Shown piece by piece: positions 35,946 through 45,344 of a stretch of DNA of 64,000 nt (position 1 is its first letter; every line of letters starts with the position of its first letter). Below the pieces are notes generated by a model. The model was not told the DNA's origin, searched no databases, and worked only from the letters and a program-made list of their open reading frames with translations. A program made the translations under genes and the position numbers. Source of the DNA: Paenibacillus methanolicus (GTDB lineage Bacteria > Bacillota > Bacilli > Paenibacillales > Paenibacillaceae); assembly GCF_008124765.1 (NCBI RefSeq), contig NZ_VNHS01000003.1:372001-436000 (forward strand). Reading direction: 5' to 3'.

Positions 35946-37328
35946 TTATTTTACTTTTTGAAGCGCGGCTTCGGCGGCCGCCTTATGCTTCTCGATCGTT
36001 GCGGACACGGATTGATTCTGCAGAATGATTTCGTCCATGACGGCAAAGACCGGGAAGTCCGGAATTCCTTCTTCGATCGCCAGACGGCCGGTGCCGTTCA
36101 CGCTCTTCAGCGCAAGGTCGATGTCGGCTTGATTCTTGAAGCGGGATTCCAGCCAATCCTGACCCAAGTATTCTTCGGTCGGCGGCACGTCGAAGCTTTG
36201 CTCCCAAATCGAGTAAATCGTCTGCGCGTCTTTCACGCCTTTAAGCATGAACCAGCCATTCTGAGCCGAATTCGCGTACGTATGCTTGCTGTCCGTGTTC
36301 GGGCCGCTCGGATTCGGAACGACGCCGACTTCGAAGGTCAAGTCCCCAACGTTCCAGTCATAGTTGATCGACATCAGCACGTCGCCATCTTTGAACGTGT
36401 TCGTTTCGTTCCAGTCCATCTTGTTGCCCGACTTGACTTTGACGACATTCTCCACGTTGTACAGGCGGTTTACGAACTCCAGCGTTTCGGCCAGTTTCGG
36501 ATCCGTCATCCCCATGGTCAGGTCTTCGTTCACGAACATGGCATTGTTCGTCACGCCCAGGTGGCGAGCCGCGTCGACCGGCCAGCCGGAGTAGCCGAAC
36601 GTGTCGTTCTTGCCGTCGTTATCGGTGTCGCGCGTCGCGGCTTTCGCAAGCTCGAGGAATTTATCCCACGTCCACTGACCGGCGTTGAACAGCTCCTGCG
36701 GATCTTGCAAACCAAGCTTCTTCACGAGGTCGCGGTTGTAGTACGTGCCGACTATTTGTACGCCCGGTGTTCCGAAGGCATACTCGGTGCCCCCCATGGC
36801 GGGGAGCTTCTGCATCAGCTTCTGCTCGTTGTTGATGTCGTCCGTAGCCGACGTGAATTCGCTGACCGGAAGAATGATACCCTGCTTCACCAGCGGGATC
36901 GCGCGCTTGAGCTCCATGATCGCGATATCCGCGAAAGGCTCGCCGGCCAGCGTCGACGTCGTCACTTTATCCATGTATTGTTCGAACGGGACATTGATGA
37001 ATTCGAATTTGAAGTTATACTTCTTCTCCAATTCGGCAAGCTTATCGAGGCGCGCTTTCTCGCCTGCCGTGTTGCCTGCCGGCTTCTGGTCCCACCAGGC
37101 CGCGACTTTAATCGTTCGGCCGCCGAGATCGACGGCCGCTGGCGGTTCTTCCTTAGCCGGCTCTTCCTTGGCTGGTTCCTCCTTGGCCGGCTCGTTCGTC
37201 GCCGTCGCATTGTTCGCCGGCGCATTCGTCCCCGTATTGCTTCCGCCATTGTTACTGCCGCCGCTGCAAGCGGTGGTCACCATCATCATTGCGATAAACA
37301 GGATTGAAAGCCCTTTCAATTTTTTCAT
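35946..37328 (-). CDS. Extracellular solute-binding lipoprotein of a sugar ABC transporter
   Basis: 460 residues from ATG 37328 (GGGAGG at 8 bases). Lipobox VTTACSGG, then a low-complexity spacer with three EEPAK repeats, then a family-1 binding-protein fold (TIKVAAWWDQKPAGNTAGEKARLDKL). No permease genes follow; it stands alone between its own promoter and terminator, so it must share channels from elsewhere, perhaps one of the two pairs in the next operon. Tandem LacI-type operators lie in its leader. Confidence 0.92.
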   Translation of the reverse strand: MKKLKGLSILFIAMMMVTTACSGGSNNGGSNTGTNAPANNATATNEPAKEEPAKEEPAKEEPPAAVDLGGRTIKVAAWWDQKPAGNTAGEKARLDKLAELEKKYNFKFEFINVPFEQYMDKVTTSTLAGEPFADIAIMELKRAIPLVKQGIILPVSEFTSATDDINNEQKLMQKLPAMGGTEYAFGTPGVQIVGTYYNRDLVKKLGLQDPQELFNAGQWTWDKFLELAKAATRDTDNDGKNDTFGYSGWPVDAARHLGVTNNAMFVNEDLTMGMTDPKLAETLEFVNRLYNVENVVKVKSGNKMDWNETNTFKDGDVLMSINYDWNVGDLTFEVGVVPNPSGPNTDSKHTYANSAQNGWFMLKGVKDAQTIYSIWEQSFDVPPTEEYLGQDWLESRFKNQADIDLALKSVNGTGRLAIEEGIPDFPVFAVMDEIILQNQSVSATIEKHKAAAEAALQKVK

Positions 37329-37414
37329 TGTCAAGCCTCCCATTTTTGTTATCGTGTTGCTCTTGGCACCGATTACAGCTTATTGGGCTATACGCAGCGG
37401 CCAAATCCCCCGAA

Positions 37415-37440
37415 GTAACCGTTTACAAGTAAGCGTTTAC
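37415..37440. promoter_or_regulatory. Two tandem LacI-family-type operators
   Basis: GTAACCGTTTAC (37415-37426) and GTAAGCGTTTAC (37429-37440), centre to centre 14 bp, in the leader between the promoter and the binding-protein start. Similar to the operator at 35649, and 1.2 kb from a LacI-family gene. Confidence 0.7.
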
Positions 37441-37496
37441 AAATTAACGATTTTAGGTTCTCATCACCACCGTGATCCTGTGCTGTTTGCAAAACA

Positions 37497-37525
37497 ATCA
37501 TAACACCGTCTTTTATTACCGTCAA
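37497..37525 (-). promoter_or_regulatory. Sigma-A promoter of the 460-residue binding-protein gene
   Basis: -35 TTGACG, 17-bp spacer, -10 TATGAT on the minus strand, giving a leader of about 160 nt that includes the tandem operators. Confidence 0.75.
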
Positions 37526-37633
37526 TTACCAATGCAACAAATCATGCGTTTTTGTTTTCTAGTTGTTATTCTTGTTTGGTTTTATTACCTAAACTACTTT
37601 CGCGGCAAATCCCGGCCTTTCACCCTCGCGCCT

Positions 37634-38470
37634 TCCCCCTCCGCCAATGCTGTCAGGTTTAGAAGGGCTGCGCCCCGTTGACCCCACTTTTGTTGCTCCC
37701 TCCTCCCACCTCCTCCGCCGAGGAGGCTCCAAAGGGCTTTGCCCTCTGGACTCCCTTCTTCGTGCTGGCCTGTTTGTTCGCGGTCAGCGATTGGGCTTGA
37801 GCGGGGCACGCTTTTGTCCTGACGGACAAAGCTTCAGTGGGTTTTGAGGTCTCTCCTTAGACACAAGCCTGTCAACTATAGGCCTCAGGTGGCTTAGCCG
37901 TTTTTCCTTAACCTGACAGCATTGTCCCCCTCCGCTGAGGGGAACCAAAGGACTTCGCCCAAGCGTATGCTTCCGAAGTGCGTTTTCCTTTGAAAACGCT
38001 CAGGACTCCCTTTTTCGTGCTGGCGCACTTGTTCGCGGACGGCGTTTGGGCTTGAGCGGAGCACGCTTTTGTCCTCACGGACAAAGCTTCAGTGGGTTTT
38101 GAAGTCCATCTTTAGACTTAAGCCTGTCAACTATAGACCCTAGTTGGCTTCATCGGATGTTTTTCCTTAATCTTACAGCATTGCCCTCCGCCGAGGGAAA
38201 CCAGAAAGATAGCCATGTGCTTCCGAAGTCGTTTTTCTCCGAAAAACGTTCGACTCCGCAAATAAGCGTGCCTTCTACGCGGCCGTCCTTGATGTGTCCT
38301 TTCGCGATGAGCCCGCGTCGTCCTAAAGGACAAAGCTTCTGTTCGAGCTTCGTTCGAGACGTTTCGCCTTGGGGTTGAAACCTGTCCGTTCGTGCACTTG
38401 GAGGGACATCGTGCTGACATTCGCTTTCGTCCGCTTGCGCGGACACGCTTTACGTTCCTTTTTTCCATAA
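37634..38470. repeat. Hairpin-rich non-coding region built of ~255-bp direct repeats
   Basis: Two clear units share a ~180-bp stretch at a 255-259 bp offset (for example GGACTCCC at 37748 and 38003, GCTTGAG at 37795 and 38050, ACAGCATTG at 37916 and 38175); a third unit is partly eroded. Many short perfect hairpins are packed inside: TTTGTCC-tgac-GGACAAA, GCGTTTTC-ctt-tGAAAACGC, CGTTTTTC-tcc-GAAAAACG. Unit 1 is bounded by a perfect 15-bp inverted repeat, CAATGCTGTCAGGTT (37645-37659) and its complement (37910-37924), with TCCCCCTCCGC directly outside both ends. Reading frames here overlap the hairpins and resemble no protein. Confidence 0.8.
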
Positions 38471-38501
38471 ATTAAAGTGCATCATCTTATCCTATTCCAA
38501 T

Positions 38502-38539
38502 AAAAAAAATCGACACATCGGCTCGCCGAGTATCGATTT
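38502..38539 (-). terminator. Rho-independent terminator of the LacI gene
   Basis: Hairpin AATCGA.AC.CGGC / GCCG..GT.TCGATT followed by TTTTTTT on the minus strand, 41 bp after the stop. Confidence 0.9.
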
Positions 38540-38580
38540 CGTTATCGTTCGTGCTTTTCTTTCCATTCCCTCATGGCGCA

Positions 38581-39630
38581 TCACTCAGATACCGCAACGT
38601 TGTCTCGCGTATAAGCATGCTGTTCCCGAATAATCGGATCGCCTTGAATCAGTTTTTTCTCGACCGCCGAGTCTTGATTTTCGATGCGCCAGAGCATCTG
38701 ATCGACTGCCCGCATTCCCAACAGTCCTTTGTTGACGTCGACCGTACCGAGAATCGGATGGGTTTCGCACGTATTGTCGAAGCCCGTTACGGCACAGTCG
38801 CGCGGTACGCTCATATTCCGTTTGCCGAGCTCGTCGACCAGGTATTGGGCCGTCGTGTCGTTCGCGCAGACGAACACCTCGGGCAGCTCCGCAAGCTCCA
38901 GCTGAGGGAACAATTTATACATATCGTCGGCATCCTGCCCGATTAGGAGGGGATCCTGATCCAACGCGATTCCATAACTTTCGAGCGTCGTGCGGAAAGC
39001 GAGCCACCGCTCGAAATAACTTTGGGCATCGGATATATTGCCGACGAACTGAAATTTACGATATCCCTTGCTGACCAGTTTCGTCGTCAAATTCTGCATG
39101 CAGCTGAAGTTATCCGTGAATACCGTATCGCACGGGAACGCCGGATCGACGTGATCGACCATCACGACGGGAATATTCAGCCGGCCGATATCCAGAAGAA
39201 TCGGCGTAGAGATGGATCCGACCGTGATGACGCCTCGGATCGCTTCCGGCTTGACGAGCGCGAATACATGATCGTGGGACGGCTCGGTCAGCGTCATGAT
39301 ATCGATGCCCAGCTGATTAAGCCTTGCCGATATGCCGTCGAATACGGGCCCCCAGTAGACGGAGTCCTTGTTCTGATACCGAATATTCGGGAATAGGACG
39401 ACGATGGTTCCCGACCGCTTCCGGTCGACTGGCTCTTGCAGTTCGCCGGCGACGCGTTTCGGCTCGTTGTTCTTGAAGTAGCCGAGTTGTCCGGCCACCT
39501 TATATATCATCTCCCGCGTTGCCGCGCTGACGCCTGCTTTTCCGGTAAGCGCGCGCGATACCGCGAACTTCGATACGCCCGCCATGTCGGCAATTTCTTG
39601 AATGGTTACTTTCCCTCTCATATCAATCAT
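38581..39630 (-). CDS. LacI-family transcriptional regulator
   Basis: 349 residues. N-terminal LacI helix-turn-helix (VTIQEIADMAGVSKFAVSRALTGKAGVSAATREMI) with hinge and a periplasmic-binding-like effector domain (TIVVLFPNIRY, VMVDHVDPAFPCDTVFTDNF, DCAVTGFDNT). Likely senses a sugar and controls the binding-protein genes at 37328 and 35569, whose leaders carry LacI-type operators. Start is ATG 39630 or ATG 39621; neither has a strong ribosome site. Read alone, with its own terminator. Confidence 0.92.
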   Translation of the reverse strand: MIDMRGKVTIQEIADMAGVSKFAVSRALTGKAGVSAATREMIYKVAGQLGYFKNNEPKRVAGELQEPVDRKRSGTIVVLFPNIRYQNKDSVYWGPVFDGISARLNQLGIDIMTLTEPSHDHVFALVKPEAIRGVITVGSISTPILLDIGRLNIPVVMVDHVDPAFPCDTVFTDNFSCMQNLTTKLVSKGYRKFQFVGNISDAQSYFERWLAFRTTLESYGIALDQDPLLIGQDADDMYKLFPQLELAELPEVFVCANDTTAQYLVDELGKRNMSVPRDCAVTGFDNTCETHPILGTVDVNKGLLGMRAVDQMLWRIENQDSAVEKKLIQGDPIIREQHAYTRDNVAVSE

Positions 39631-39711
39631 CCAATCCGACTAATTTTCGTAGGTTCTGCCAACTCCTCTTCCCTATAATAGCAGAAAATTTGTCGAATCA
39701 AACGCGGAAAC

Positions 39712-40608
39712 TCACATTTTCCCATGACGCTCCCGGCGTTCGGGCAGTAGCACGATCTTGTCTTCTTCCAGCCGCAGCAGCACTTTGTCGGCATTCTTCG
39801 CGCCGACCGCTTCCAGGTAATGTTCCGGAACTTGGATGCGCCCCGAGCGGTCCATGACGGCATACTCGATATGCGTATCGTCCGATTCGCCATTCCCATC
39901 AGACCACTGGGCACCTTCCGCCTCGTCCGCCCGGCGAATCATCTCCGACGAGGTGCGTCCATCGCGGATTTCGACGACGCGTTCGACTTGCTTGGCAAGA
40001 TCGAGATCGTGCGTCACGATGACGATCGTCAGTCCCAAGTCGGCATTCAGGTTGCGCAGCAGTTCCATCACTTGAGCCGACGTGCGCGTGTCGAGCGCGC
40101 CGGTCGGTTCGTCGGCCAGCAGCAGCTTCGGGCGGTTCGCGAGCGATATCGCGATCGCGACCCGCTGCTGTTCGCCGCCGGACAGCTCCTCGAGTCGGTT
40201 ATGAAGGCGGTGGCCAAGCCCTACGGCCTCCAGTAATCCGGCGGCGCGCTCGCGCTTCTTCTTCCGGTCATGCAGAAGCATCGGGATTTCGACATTTTCC
40301 CTTGCCGTCAAATACGGGATCAGATTCCGTGCTTTATTCTGCCAGACGAATCCGACCGTCTCGCGCTTGTAGCGCGAAAGCTCCCGATCCGTCAGTTTCA
40401 GCATGTCGATGCCATCGACGGCAAGCCGTCCGGCCGACGGACGGTCCAGTCCCCCCAGCATATTCATCAGCGTCGACTTGCCGCTGCCGGAGTTGCCGAT
40501 GATCGCCATCATCTCGCCTTGCTTGACTTGCAGATTCAATCCCTGAAGCGCCATCACTTCGATATCGTTCGTCTTGTAAATCTTCACGAGGTTCTCGCAG
40601 GCGATCAT
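39712..40608 (-). CDS. ABC export ATPase with C-terminal AbrB-like domain
   Basis: 298 residues from ATG 40608; a TTG three codons earlier overlaps the permease stop as TTGA, so coupling is possible. ABC core of MacB/LolD type: Walker [10 protein letters not shown] (38-46), signature LSGGEQQR (142-149), Walker [11 protein letters not shown]-loop VTHD. The core ends near 225. Residues about 245-292 ([39 protein letters not shown]) match the swapped-hairpin AbrB/SpoVT fold. Last gene of a four-gene export operon. Confidence 0.88.
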   Translation of the reverse strand: MIACENLVKIYKTNDIEVMALQGLNLQVKQGEMMAIIGNSGSGKSTLMNMLGGLDRPSAGRLAVDGIDMLKLTDRELSRYKRETVGFVWQNKARNLIPYLTARENVEIPMLLHDRKKKRERAAGLLEAVGLGHRLHNRLEELSGGEQQRVAIAISLANRPKLLLADEPTGALDTRTSAQVMELLRNLNADLGLTIVIVTHDLDLAKQVERVVEIRDGRTSSEMIRRADEAEGAQWSDGNGESDDTHIEYAVMDRSGRIQVPEHYLEAVGAKNADKVLLRLEEDKIVLLPERRERHGKM

Positions 40609-40613
40609 CGCGT

Positions 40614-43481
40614 TCAATCCTCCCCTAACTTGACCGCTTGATAGATGTTCATTCGTTTCAGCAACCAGGCGAGAATGAGAAGCGCGGCGACAAGCATGAT
40701 GCACGTCGCGGCCGCAAGCCGGACGATGTCGGCTTGATCCGAGATCACTTCGAACGGCGGCACGATTCGACCGGGATCGAACGAGAGCTGATACAAGGGT
40801 ACGAAAATGCGGCACGCCGTCAATCCGGTTGCGATGGCGATCAGGAAACCCGCGCCCGTCGTCAGCAGTTGCTCGACGATCAGCATGCCGAGAAGCTGGC
40901 GGAACGAAATCCCCATCGCCCGATATATCCCGAGCTGCAGCATGCGTCCTTGCAAGGACAGGAGCCAGAAGAGCATGAAGCCGATAAAGCTGATGGCAAG
41001 CGACACGATGAAGCCGAGGCTCATGACGCCGTTGATCGCCATGCGGAACGGATCGAGGCGGCTCTGCGCGATTTCGCCGATCGTATCGTCGAACTTCTCC
41101 AGCGCGATTCCCATCTCCTCTATGGCTTCTAGCAGCCGCAGGCGGTCCGTCCCGGGCGCCAGCTTGATCCAGGCGTCGTAGGGCTCCATCGCCAGCTCGT
41201 TCTGGATTTTCTCGAGATGGCCGACGATGAGCATCGGATTCCCGTCATCCTGCGACGTCTCGGCCGATGCGCGATTCGGATTGAAGGTCGGAAAATAGTC
41301 CACGACCCCGTAAACGACGAATCGCGTCGGCCGCAGCCCTTCCCAGCCGATATCCATGACATCGCCAATCTGCGCGCCGAAATGATCGGCCGCCGTTCTC
41401 GACAGCAGCACCGCGTTCGCGTCGGGTGCCATCAGATTCAGATAATCATAGAAGTGATGCGGCAGCAGCCCCTCCTTCATCCAGGCGGCTTCGCCGAATG
41501 CGTCGGTATCGATGCCCATCAGGCGAACCTTGCCACTCTTGTTGCCGAGCCAGGCGTCCGATTGTTCCTTCATGAACACTCTCGCCGCGCGCTCGACGCC
41601 GGGAAGCTGCTCGATCAAGGCCAGCGGCGGTTCCAGATAGTTAATGCGCGCAGCCGTGACGGCCTGCTGATCAGGTCCGGCCTGACCGGGGGCCGTTGGC
41701 GCCGGCGCATCGCTCGCCCAATGTTGGCGCAGCACGATGTCGCTCCCCTTCGCATACCAGATTTGATCTTCCATGTTGCCGTTAATCGTGCGTGCCGTGT
41801 TCGCGTTGTAGATGCCCGTGCCGATCGTCAGCACGAGGAACACCATCAGCCCGTGATAGATCCGATTGCGCCGGCTGACCAGCAGCAGCGCGGAATAAAG
41901 CTGCGGCGCCCACCGCTTCCGGCCGAGCCGATAGAGAATCGACACCAGGAGCGGGTAAGCCCGGATGAGCAGCAGGCTCGCTCCGAGAATGAACAGGGTC
42001 GGCACCGTGTAGAGCAGCGGATCCGCCGACAGCGATTGCCCGTCCAGGCCGAGCTTAATCAAGTCTCGCATTCGCTGATGGTAGATATAATAGCCATAGA
42101 ACGAGAGGCCAAGCAGCATGATGTCCAGGCCGAACGTCTGCCAGGCCGGACGTTTCCCCTCGCGGGCTTTGGCGCGATTCTGGTCGACGATCGAATTGCG
42201 GGTCGCCAAGAAGACCGGAACCAGACCGACGAACCAAGCGACTACCGCGGCTCCGCCTGCATACAGCCAGCTTTCGCCGGATATTCGCACCTCTAGCGCG
42301 CCGCGATCCACGAAACTTAAGAAGGTGCTGGTCGAACCGAGCATCCGCGTGAACGCCGCGCCCAGAACGGGACCTGCCGCAAGCGCGAGCGCGGCGATCA
42401 GCCCGAATTCCATCGCATAGATGGACATCACATGCCATCTTGTCGCGCCGCGGCTGCGCAGCACGGCGATCTCGGACTTTTGCCGTTCGATCAGCATCCC
42501 CGTGACCATATACAGATAGAAGCCGATTAAGATGAATAGGGGCACGTTGAGCGACCACAGCAATACGCGAAGCGTCTGCTCCCGGTCGGCATACGCGGTC
42601 ATGGCGTCGCTGCCGGGTACCCAAGCCGACGAACTGACGGAGAAATTATAATTACCCAGCATGTCGGCCGCCATGCTCGATTCGAGCCCGATCAGCAATT
42701 CGGCCGTCTCGATGTCGAACGTCGTATAATCGGCAGCCGCCAGCGCTCCGATCTTGGCGAATACGAACGGACCTCCTTCCGCGAAGTCGCGGCTGAACAG
42801 CTCCTCCGGCAGAAATAGCGTGCTGCGCTCGGGGCTCAGGCTTGCGCGGCTCCAATACGCATCGCTCAAATCGTTCTCCGCGATGACGGCGACGGGCTTG
42901 ACGCGGATCGATTGCCCCTTCTGCCTCGGGTCGTCGATGATATATTCCTGGCCGAGCAGCATGTTCAGCTCGACGAGCGCGTTGTCGGTCACCATCGCTT
43001 CATAGACGCCGTTCACCGGCTCCTTCTTGGGGAGGACGCCGTCTACGACGCGCACCTTCCCCTCAAGACCGGTACGAGCGGCGAATTTGGCCGAACGCTT
43101 CTCCTCTGCGTCGACGCGCGACGGGTCGGCCGGCGTAAGCGCGAACCGAACGGTCTCCATGCTCCGCTGGTCGAGCAGAAGTTTCAGGCTGCCGTCCGTG
43201 ATGTTGGATGCCCAGTAGGAGGCCAGGCGGTCCATAATAGCTGCTTGAATGTTGGGATTGTCGTCGCGCATCGTAATGTCGATGGAGACGACGCCCGGGT
43301 GAATACCTGTTTCCGCATAGCTGCGGTCCATGTCCTGGACCAGCATATAGCGTAGCACGGCGTTCTTATAGATCGGCATGCTGGACGTCAGCGCGATACA
43401 GCACAGCATGCCCGCGAGCAGGCTAGCGGCCAGCCAGCGGTTTCTTGCCAACTTGCGGAACAACATGATGAGCACGGACAT
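40614..43481 (-). CDS. FtsX/MacB-type ABC exporter permease
   Basis: 955 residues from ATG 43481 (GGGAGCGTAAGGCC upstream). One N-terminal membrane span, a large extracytoplasmic domain (about 45-300), a block of membrane spans (320-580), a second outer domain, and a C-terminal trio of spans (FIVSLAISFIGFMLFWLLSLQ, LIVEQLLTTGAGFLIAIATGL, AATCIMLVAALLILAWLLKRM), that is, two FtsX units fused in one chain. With the adaptor and ATPases it forms a mechanotransmission-type system for exporting a peptide, lipid or drug, or for envelope control. Substrate unknown. Confidence 0.9.
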   Translation of the reverse strand: MSVLIMLFRKLARNRWLAASLLAGMLCCIALTSSMPIYKNAVLRYMLVQDMDRSYAETGIHPGVVSIDITMRDDNPNIQAAIMDRLASYWASNITDGSLKLLLDQRSMETVRFALTPADPSRVDAEEKRSAKFAARTGLEGKVRVVDGVLPKKEPVNGVYEAMVTDNALVELNMLLGQEYIIDDPRQKGQSIRVKPVAVIAENDLSDAYWSRASLSPERSTLFLPEELFSRDFAEGGPFVFAKIGALAAADYTTFDIETAELLIGLESSMAADMLGNYNFSVSSSAWVPGSDAMTAYADREQTLRVLLWSLNVPLFILIGFYLYMVTGMLIERQKSEIAVLRSRGATRWHVMSIYAMEFGLIAALALAAGPVLGAAFTRMLGSTSTFLSFVDRGALEVRISGESWLYAGGAAVVAWFVGLVPVFLATRNSIVDQNRAKAREGKRPAWQTFGLDIMLLGLSFYGYYIYHQRMRDLIKLGLDGQSLSADPLLYTVPTLFILGASLLLIRAYPLLVSILYRLGRKRWAPQLYSALLLVSRRNRIYHGLMVFLVLTIGTGIYNANTARTINGNMEDQIWYAKGSDIVLRQHWASDAPAPTAPGQAGPDQQAVTAARINYLEPPLALIEQLPGVERAARVFMKEQSDAWLGNKSGKVRLMGIDTDAFGEAAWMKEGLLPHHFYDYLNLMAPDANAVLLSRTAADHFGAQIGDVMDIGWEGLRPTRFVVYGVVDYFPTFNPNRASAETSQDDGNPMLIVGHLEKIQNELAMEPYDAWIKLAPGTDRLRLLEAIEEMGIALEKFDDTIGEIAQSRLDPFRMAINGVMSLGFIVSLAISFIGFMLFWLLSLQGRMLQLGIYRAMGISFRQLLGMLIVEQLLTTGAGFLIAIATGLTACRIFVPLYQLSFDPGRIVPPFEVISDQADIVRLAAATCIMLVAALLILAWLLKRMNIYQAVKLGED

Positions 43482-43513
43482 TGGCCTTACGCTCCCTCGT
43501 TTCTCCACATGAC

Positions 43514-44548
43514 TTACTGTAGAATGATCTTCATGCCATCCTCGACGCCTTGGACGATCTCATATTCCGTCGCGGTCTCAAGACCCGTCTCGACATCCAG
43601 CTCCTTGCGGCGTTCGCCGTCCAGCACCTGCACGAAGGTCCGTCCGAAATACGTGCGCACGCCGGACTTCGGCACGACGATCACGTTATCCCGCCGCGCG
43701 GCGACGATCGTGATGTCGGCCATCTTGCCTAGCGCCGCATCCTTGGGCAAACTGTCCAGTTCGACATATAACGTGCGGGCGTATTCCTCGCGCAGCCTAT
43801 CGTCGTCCGTCTGCGGAGCGGAGGCGGGCGTCTGCGTAACTTTGCCCGGATAGACTTGGCCTTGGAACGTCGCTTCCGCCGCCATGCCGACTTTAATGTC
43901 GGCCAAGACGGGGTTATTGGTCGTCGTCAAAGCCAGCCGAATCGCTTGCGGATCGGAGATCGCGGCCAGCACGCGGCCGGGTTCCGCCCGGTCGCCGGGC
44001 ATCAAGTCGGTGAAGTAGGAAACGACGCCGTCCGATTCCGCCGTCAAAGTCGAGGCCGCGACCTTCTCCTTCGTCTTCTCGAACAACAGCGCCGCCAGCC
44101 GATAATCAAGCTTAGCGATTTTGATTAGCCTCCCGCTGCCGCCCTTTACCGCCTCTTCCAGGGCCAGGCGCTTGCGCTCATATTCCAGCTCCCGCTGGAG
44201 CAGCTCTACATCGACGCCATCATTCTCCAATGTCGCGAGCACGTCGCCTTTCTTGACGACGGCTCCCGCCCGCACGCCGATGCTGTCGATCACGCCGCCC
44301 GCTCGGAATTGGTAATACTTCACGTTAGTCGGCACGAACATGCCCGAACCCGTGACCTGTCTTACGATGCTGCCCAGCTTCGCGTCGACCGTCCGCGCTT
44401 CGGTCTGCGCCGGCTTGACGAGCGGCGGCTTCAGCGGAGCCTGCTCCTGCGGCAGAAGGCTGCAACCGCTCGACGCCGCGGCGGTTGCGGCAAGCAAGAC
44501 GGCGGCATATACAAGGCGGTTAAGCTTCCTTGCTGCGTTCCGATCCAA
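43514..44548 (-). CDS. HlyD/RND-type periplasmic adaptor lipoprotein
   Basis: 344 residues from TTG 44548, 9 bases after GGAGG; the ATG at 44557 touches the site directly. Lipoprotein signal (YAAVLLAATAAASSGC). Biotinyl-lipoyl-like hairpin halves flank a short coiled coil (KYYQFRAGGVIDSIGVRAGAVVKKGDVLATLEND; then LLQRELEYERKRLALEE), followed by beta-barrel and membrane-proximal domains (DITIVAARRDNVIVVPKSGV). Overlaps the ATPase gene by 29 bp. YknX-like role: links ATPase-permease to the envelope in a Gram-positive ABC exporter. Confidence 0.88.
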   Translation of the reverse strand: MDRNAARKLNRLVYAAVLLAATAAASSGCSLLPQEQAPLKPPLVKPAQTEARTVDAKLGSIVRQVTGSGMFVPTNVKYYQFRAGGVIDSIGVRAGAVVKKGDVLATLENDGVDVELLQRELEYERKRLALEEAVKGGSGRLIKIAKLDYRLAALLFEKTKEKVAASTLTAESDGVVSYFTDLMPGDRAEPGRVLAAISDPQAIRLALTTTNNPVLADIKVGMAAEATFQGQVYPGKVTQTPASAPQTDDDRLREEYARTLYVELDSLPKDAALGKMADITIVAARRDNVIVVPKSGVRTYFGRTFVQVLDGERRKELDVETGLETATEYEIVQGVEDGMKIILQ

Positions 44549-45233
44549 TACGACCATCCTCCAATGCGTATACGTCGTCGACCAGTTCCATAATGTGCGG
44601 GTCATGCGTTGTCATGACGATGGCGATTCCCTCCGACCGAACGAGATCGCGGAAAACTTGCATCACTTGCTTCCCCATCCGCGAATCCAGTTCCGCCGTC
44701 GGTTCGTCGGCTAGAATGAGCGCCGGCTTATGGGCGATCGCGCGGGCAATGGCCGTCCGCTGCTGCTCGCCGCCCGAGAGCTCCGGGGGCATATGATGCA
44801 TGCGGCCGGCCAACCCGACGAACGCGAGCGCCTCTTCCGCCAGCTTCTTCCGCTCCGGCGCCGGAATGCCGGCGATGCGCAGACCGAAATCGACGTTCTC
44901 GTATGCGGTCATATACGGCACGAGCGCGAAGGATTGGAAGATCAGCCCGATCTCGCGTCTGCGCATCTCATTCTTCTGCCGGTCGGTCATCTTACTTCCG
45001 TCTCTGTCGCCGTAAATCACGGTGCCTTCCGTCGGAGAGTCGAGCGCGGCCATAATATTGAGCAGCGTCGTCTTGCCCGATCCCGATCGGCCCTTCAAGG
45101 CAATCAGCCGGCCTTGGCCGACGCTGAGCGTGGCGCCTTTAAGCGCCGTAACCGCGCCGCTTCCCCTACCGAATACTCGCGTGACGCCGCGCGCTTCCAG
45201 CAGCGGCGATCTGGGATTTCCCGTCCCGTTCAT
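44520..45233 (-). CDS. MacB/YknY-type ABC transporter ATPase
   Basis: 237 residues from ATG 45233 (GGGGAG at 7 bases). Walker A GRSGSGKTT, Q-loop FQSFALVPYMTAYENV, signature [15 protein letters not shown], Walker B LILADEPTAELD, H-loop TTHD. First gene of the operon ATPase-adaptor-permease-ATPase/AbrB. This one lacks the AbrB-like extension of its paralogue at the operon's end. Confidence 0.93.
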   Translation of the reverse strand: MNGTGNPRSPLLEARGVTRVFGRGSGAVTALKGATLSVGQGRLIALKGRSGSGKTTLLNIMAALDSPTEGTVIYGDRDGSKMTDRQKNEMRRREIGLIFQSFALVPYMTAYENVDFGLRIAGIPAPERKKLAEEALAFVGLAGRMHHMPPELSGGEQQRTAIARAIAHKPALILADEPTAELDSRMGKQVMQVFRDLVRSEGIAIVMTTHDPHIMELVDDVYALEDGRIGSERSKEA

Positions 45234-45310
45234 CTCCTCACTCCCCTTCTTCGGTGGCGGCGATGATTGGCTTTCGTGCGCCACGACTTCGTGGATGCGC
45301 TTACAATAAC

Positions 45311-45338
45311 ATCATAACAAATCAAGATTTTAGCGCAA
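45311..45338 (-). promoter_or_regulatory. Candidate promoter of the ABC export operon
   Basis: -35 TTGCGC and -10 TATGAT, 16-bp spacer, minus strand, about 78 bp before the first start codon. Confidence 0.55.
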
Positions 45339-45344
45339 CGTTTA

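Noticed and set aside
35958-37307. A 449-codon plus-strand frame opposite the solute-binding gene
   Set aside because: Exact antisense of a clear lipoprotein gene; composition typical of a shadow frame.
37645-37924. A simple MITE
   Set aside because: Terminal inverted repeats and outer direct repeats fit, but the same segment recurs in tandem and has no defined single insertion, so the label is not secure.
37594-38468. Several reading frames of 60-113 codons on both strands
   Set aside because: They overlap hairpins and tandem repeats, have no ribosome sites and give low-complexity Arg/Ser-rich translations.
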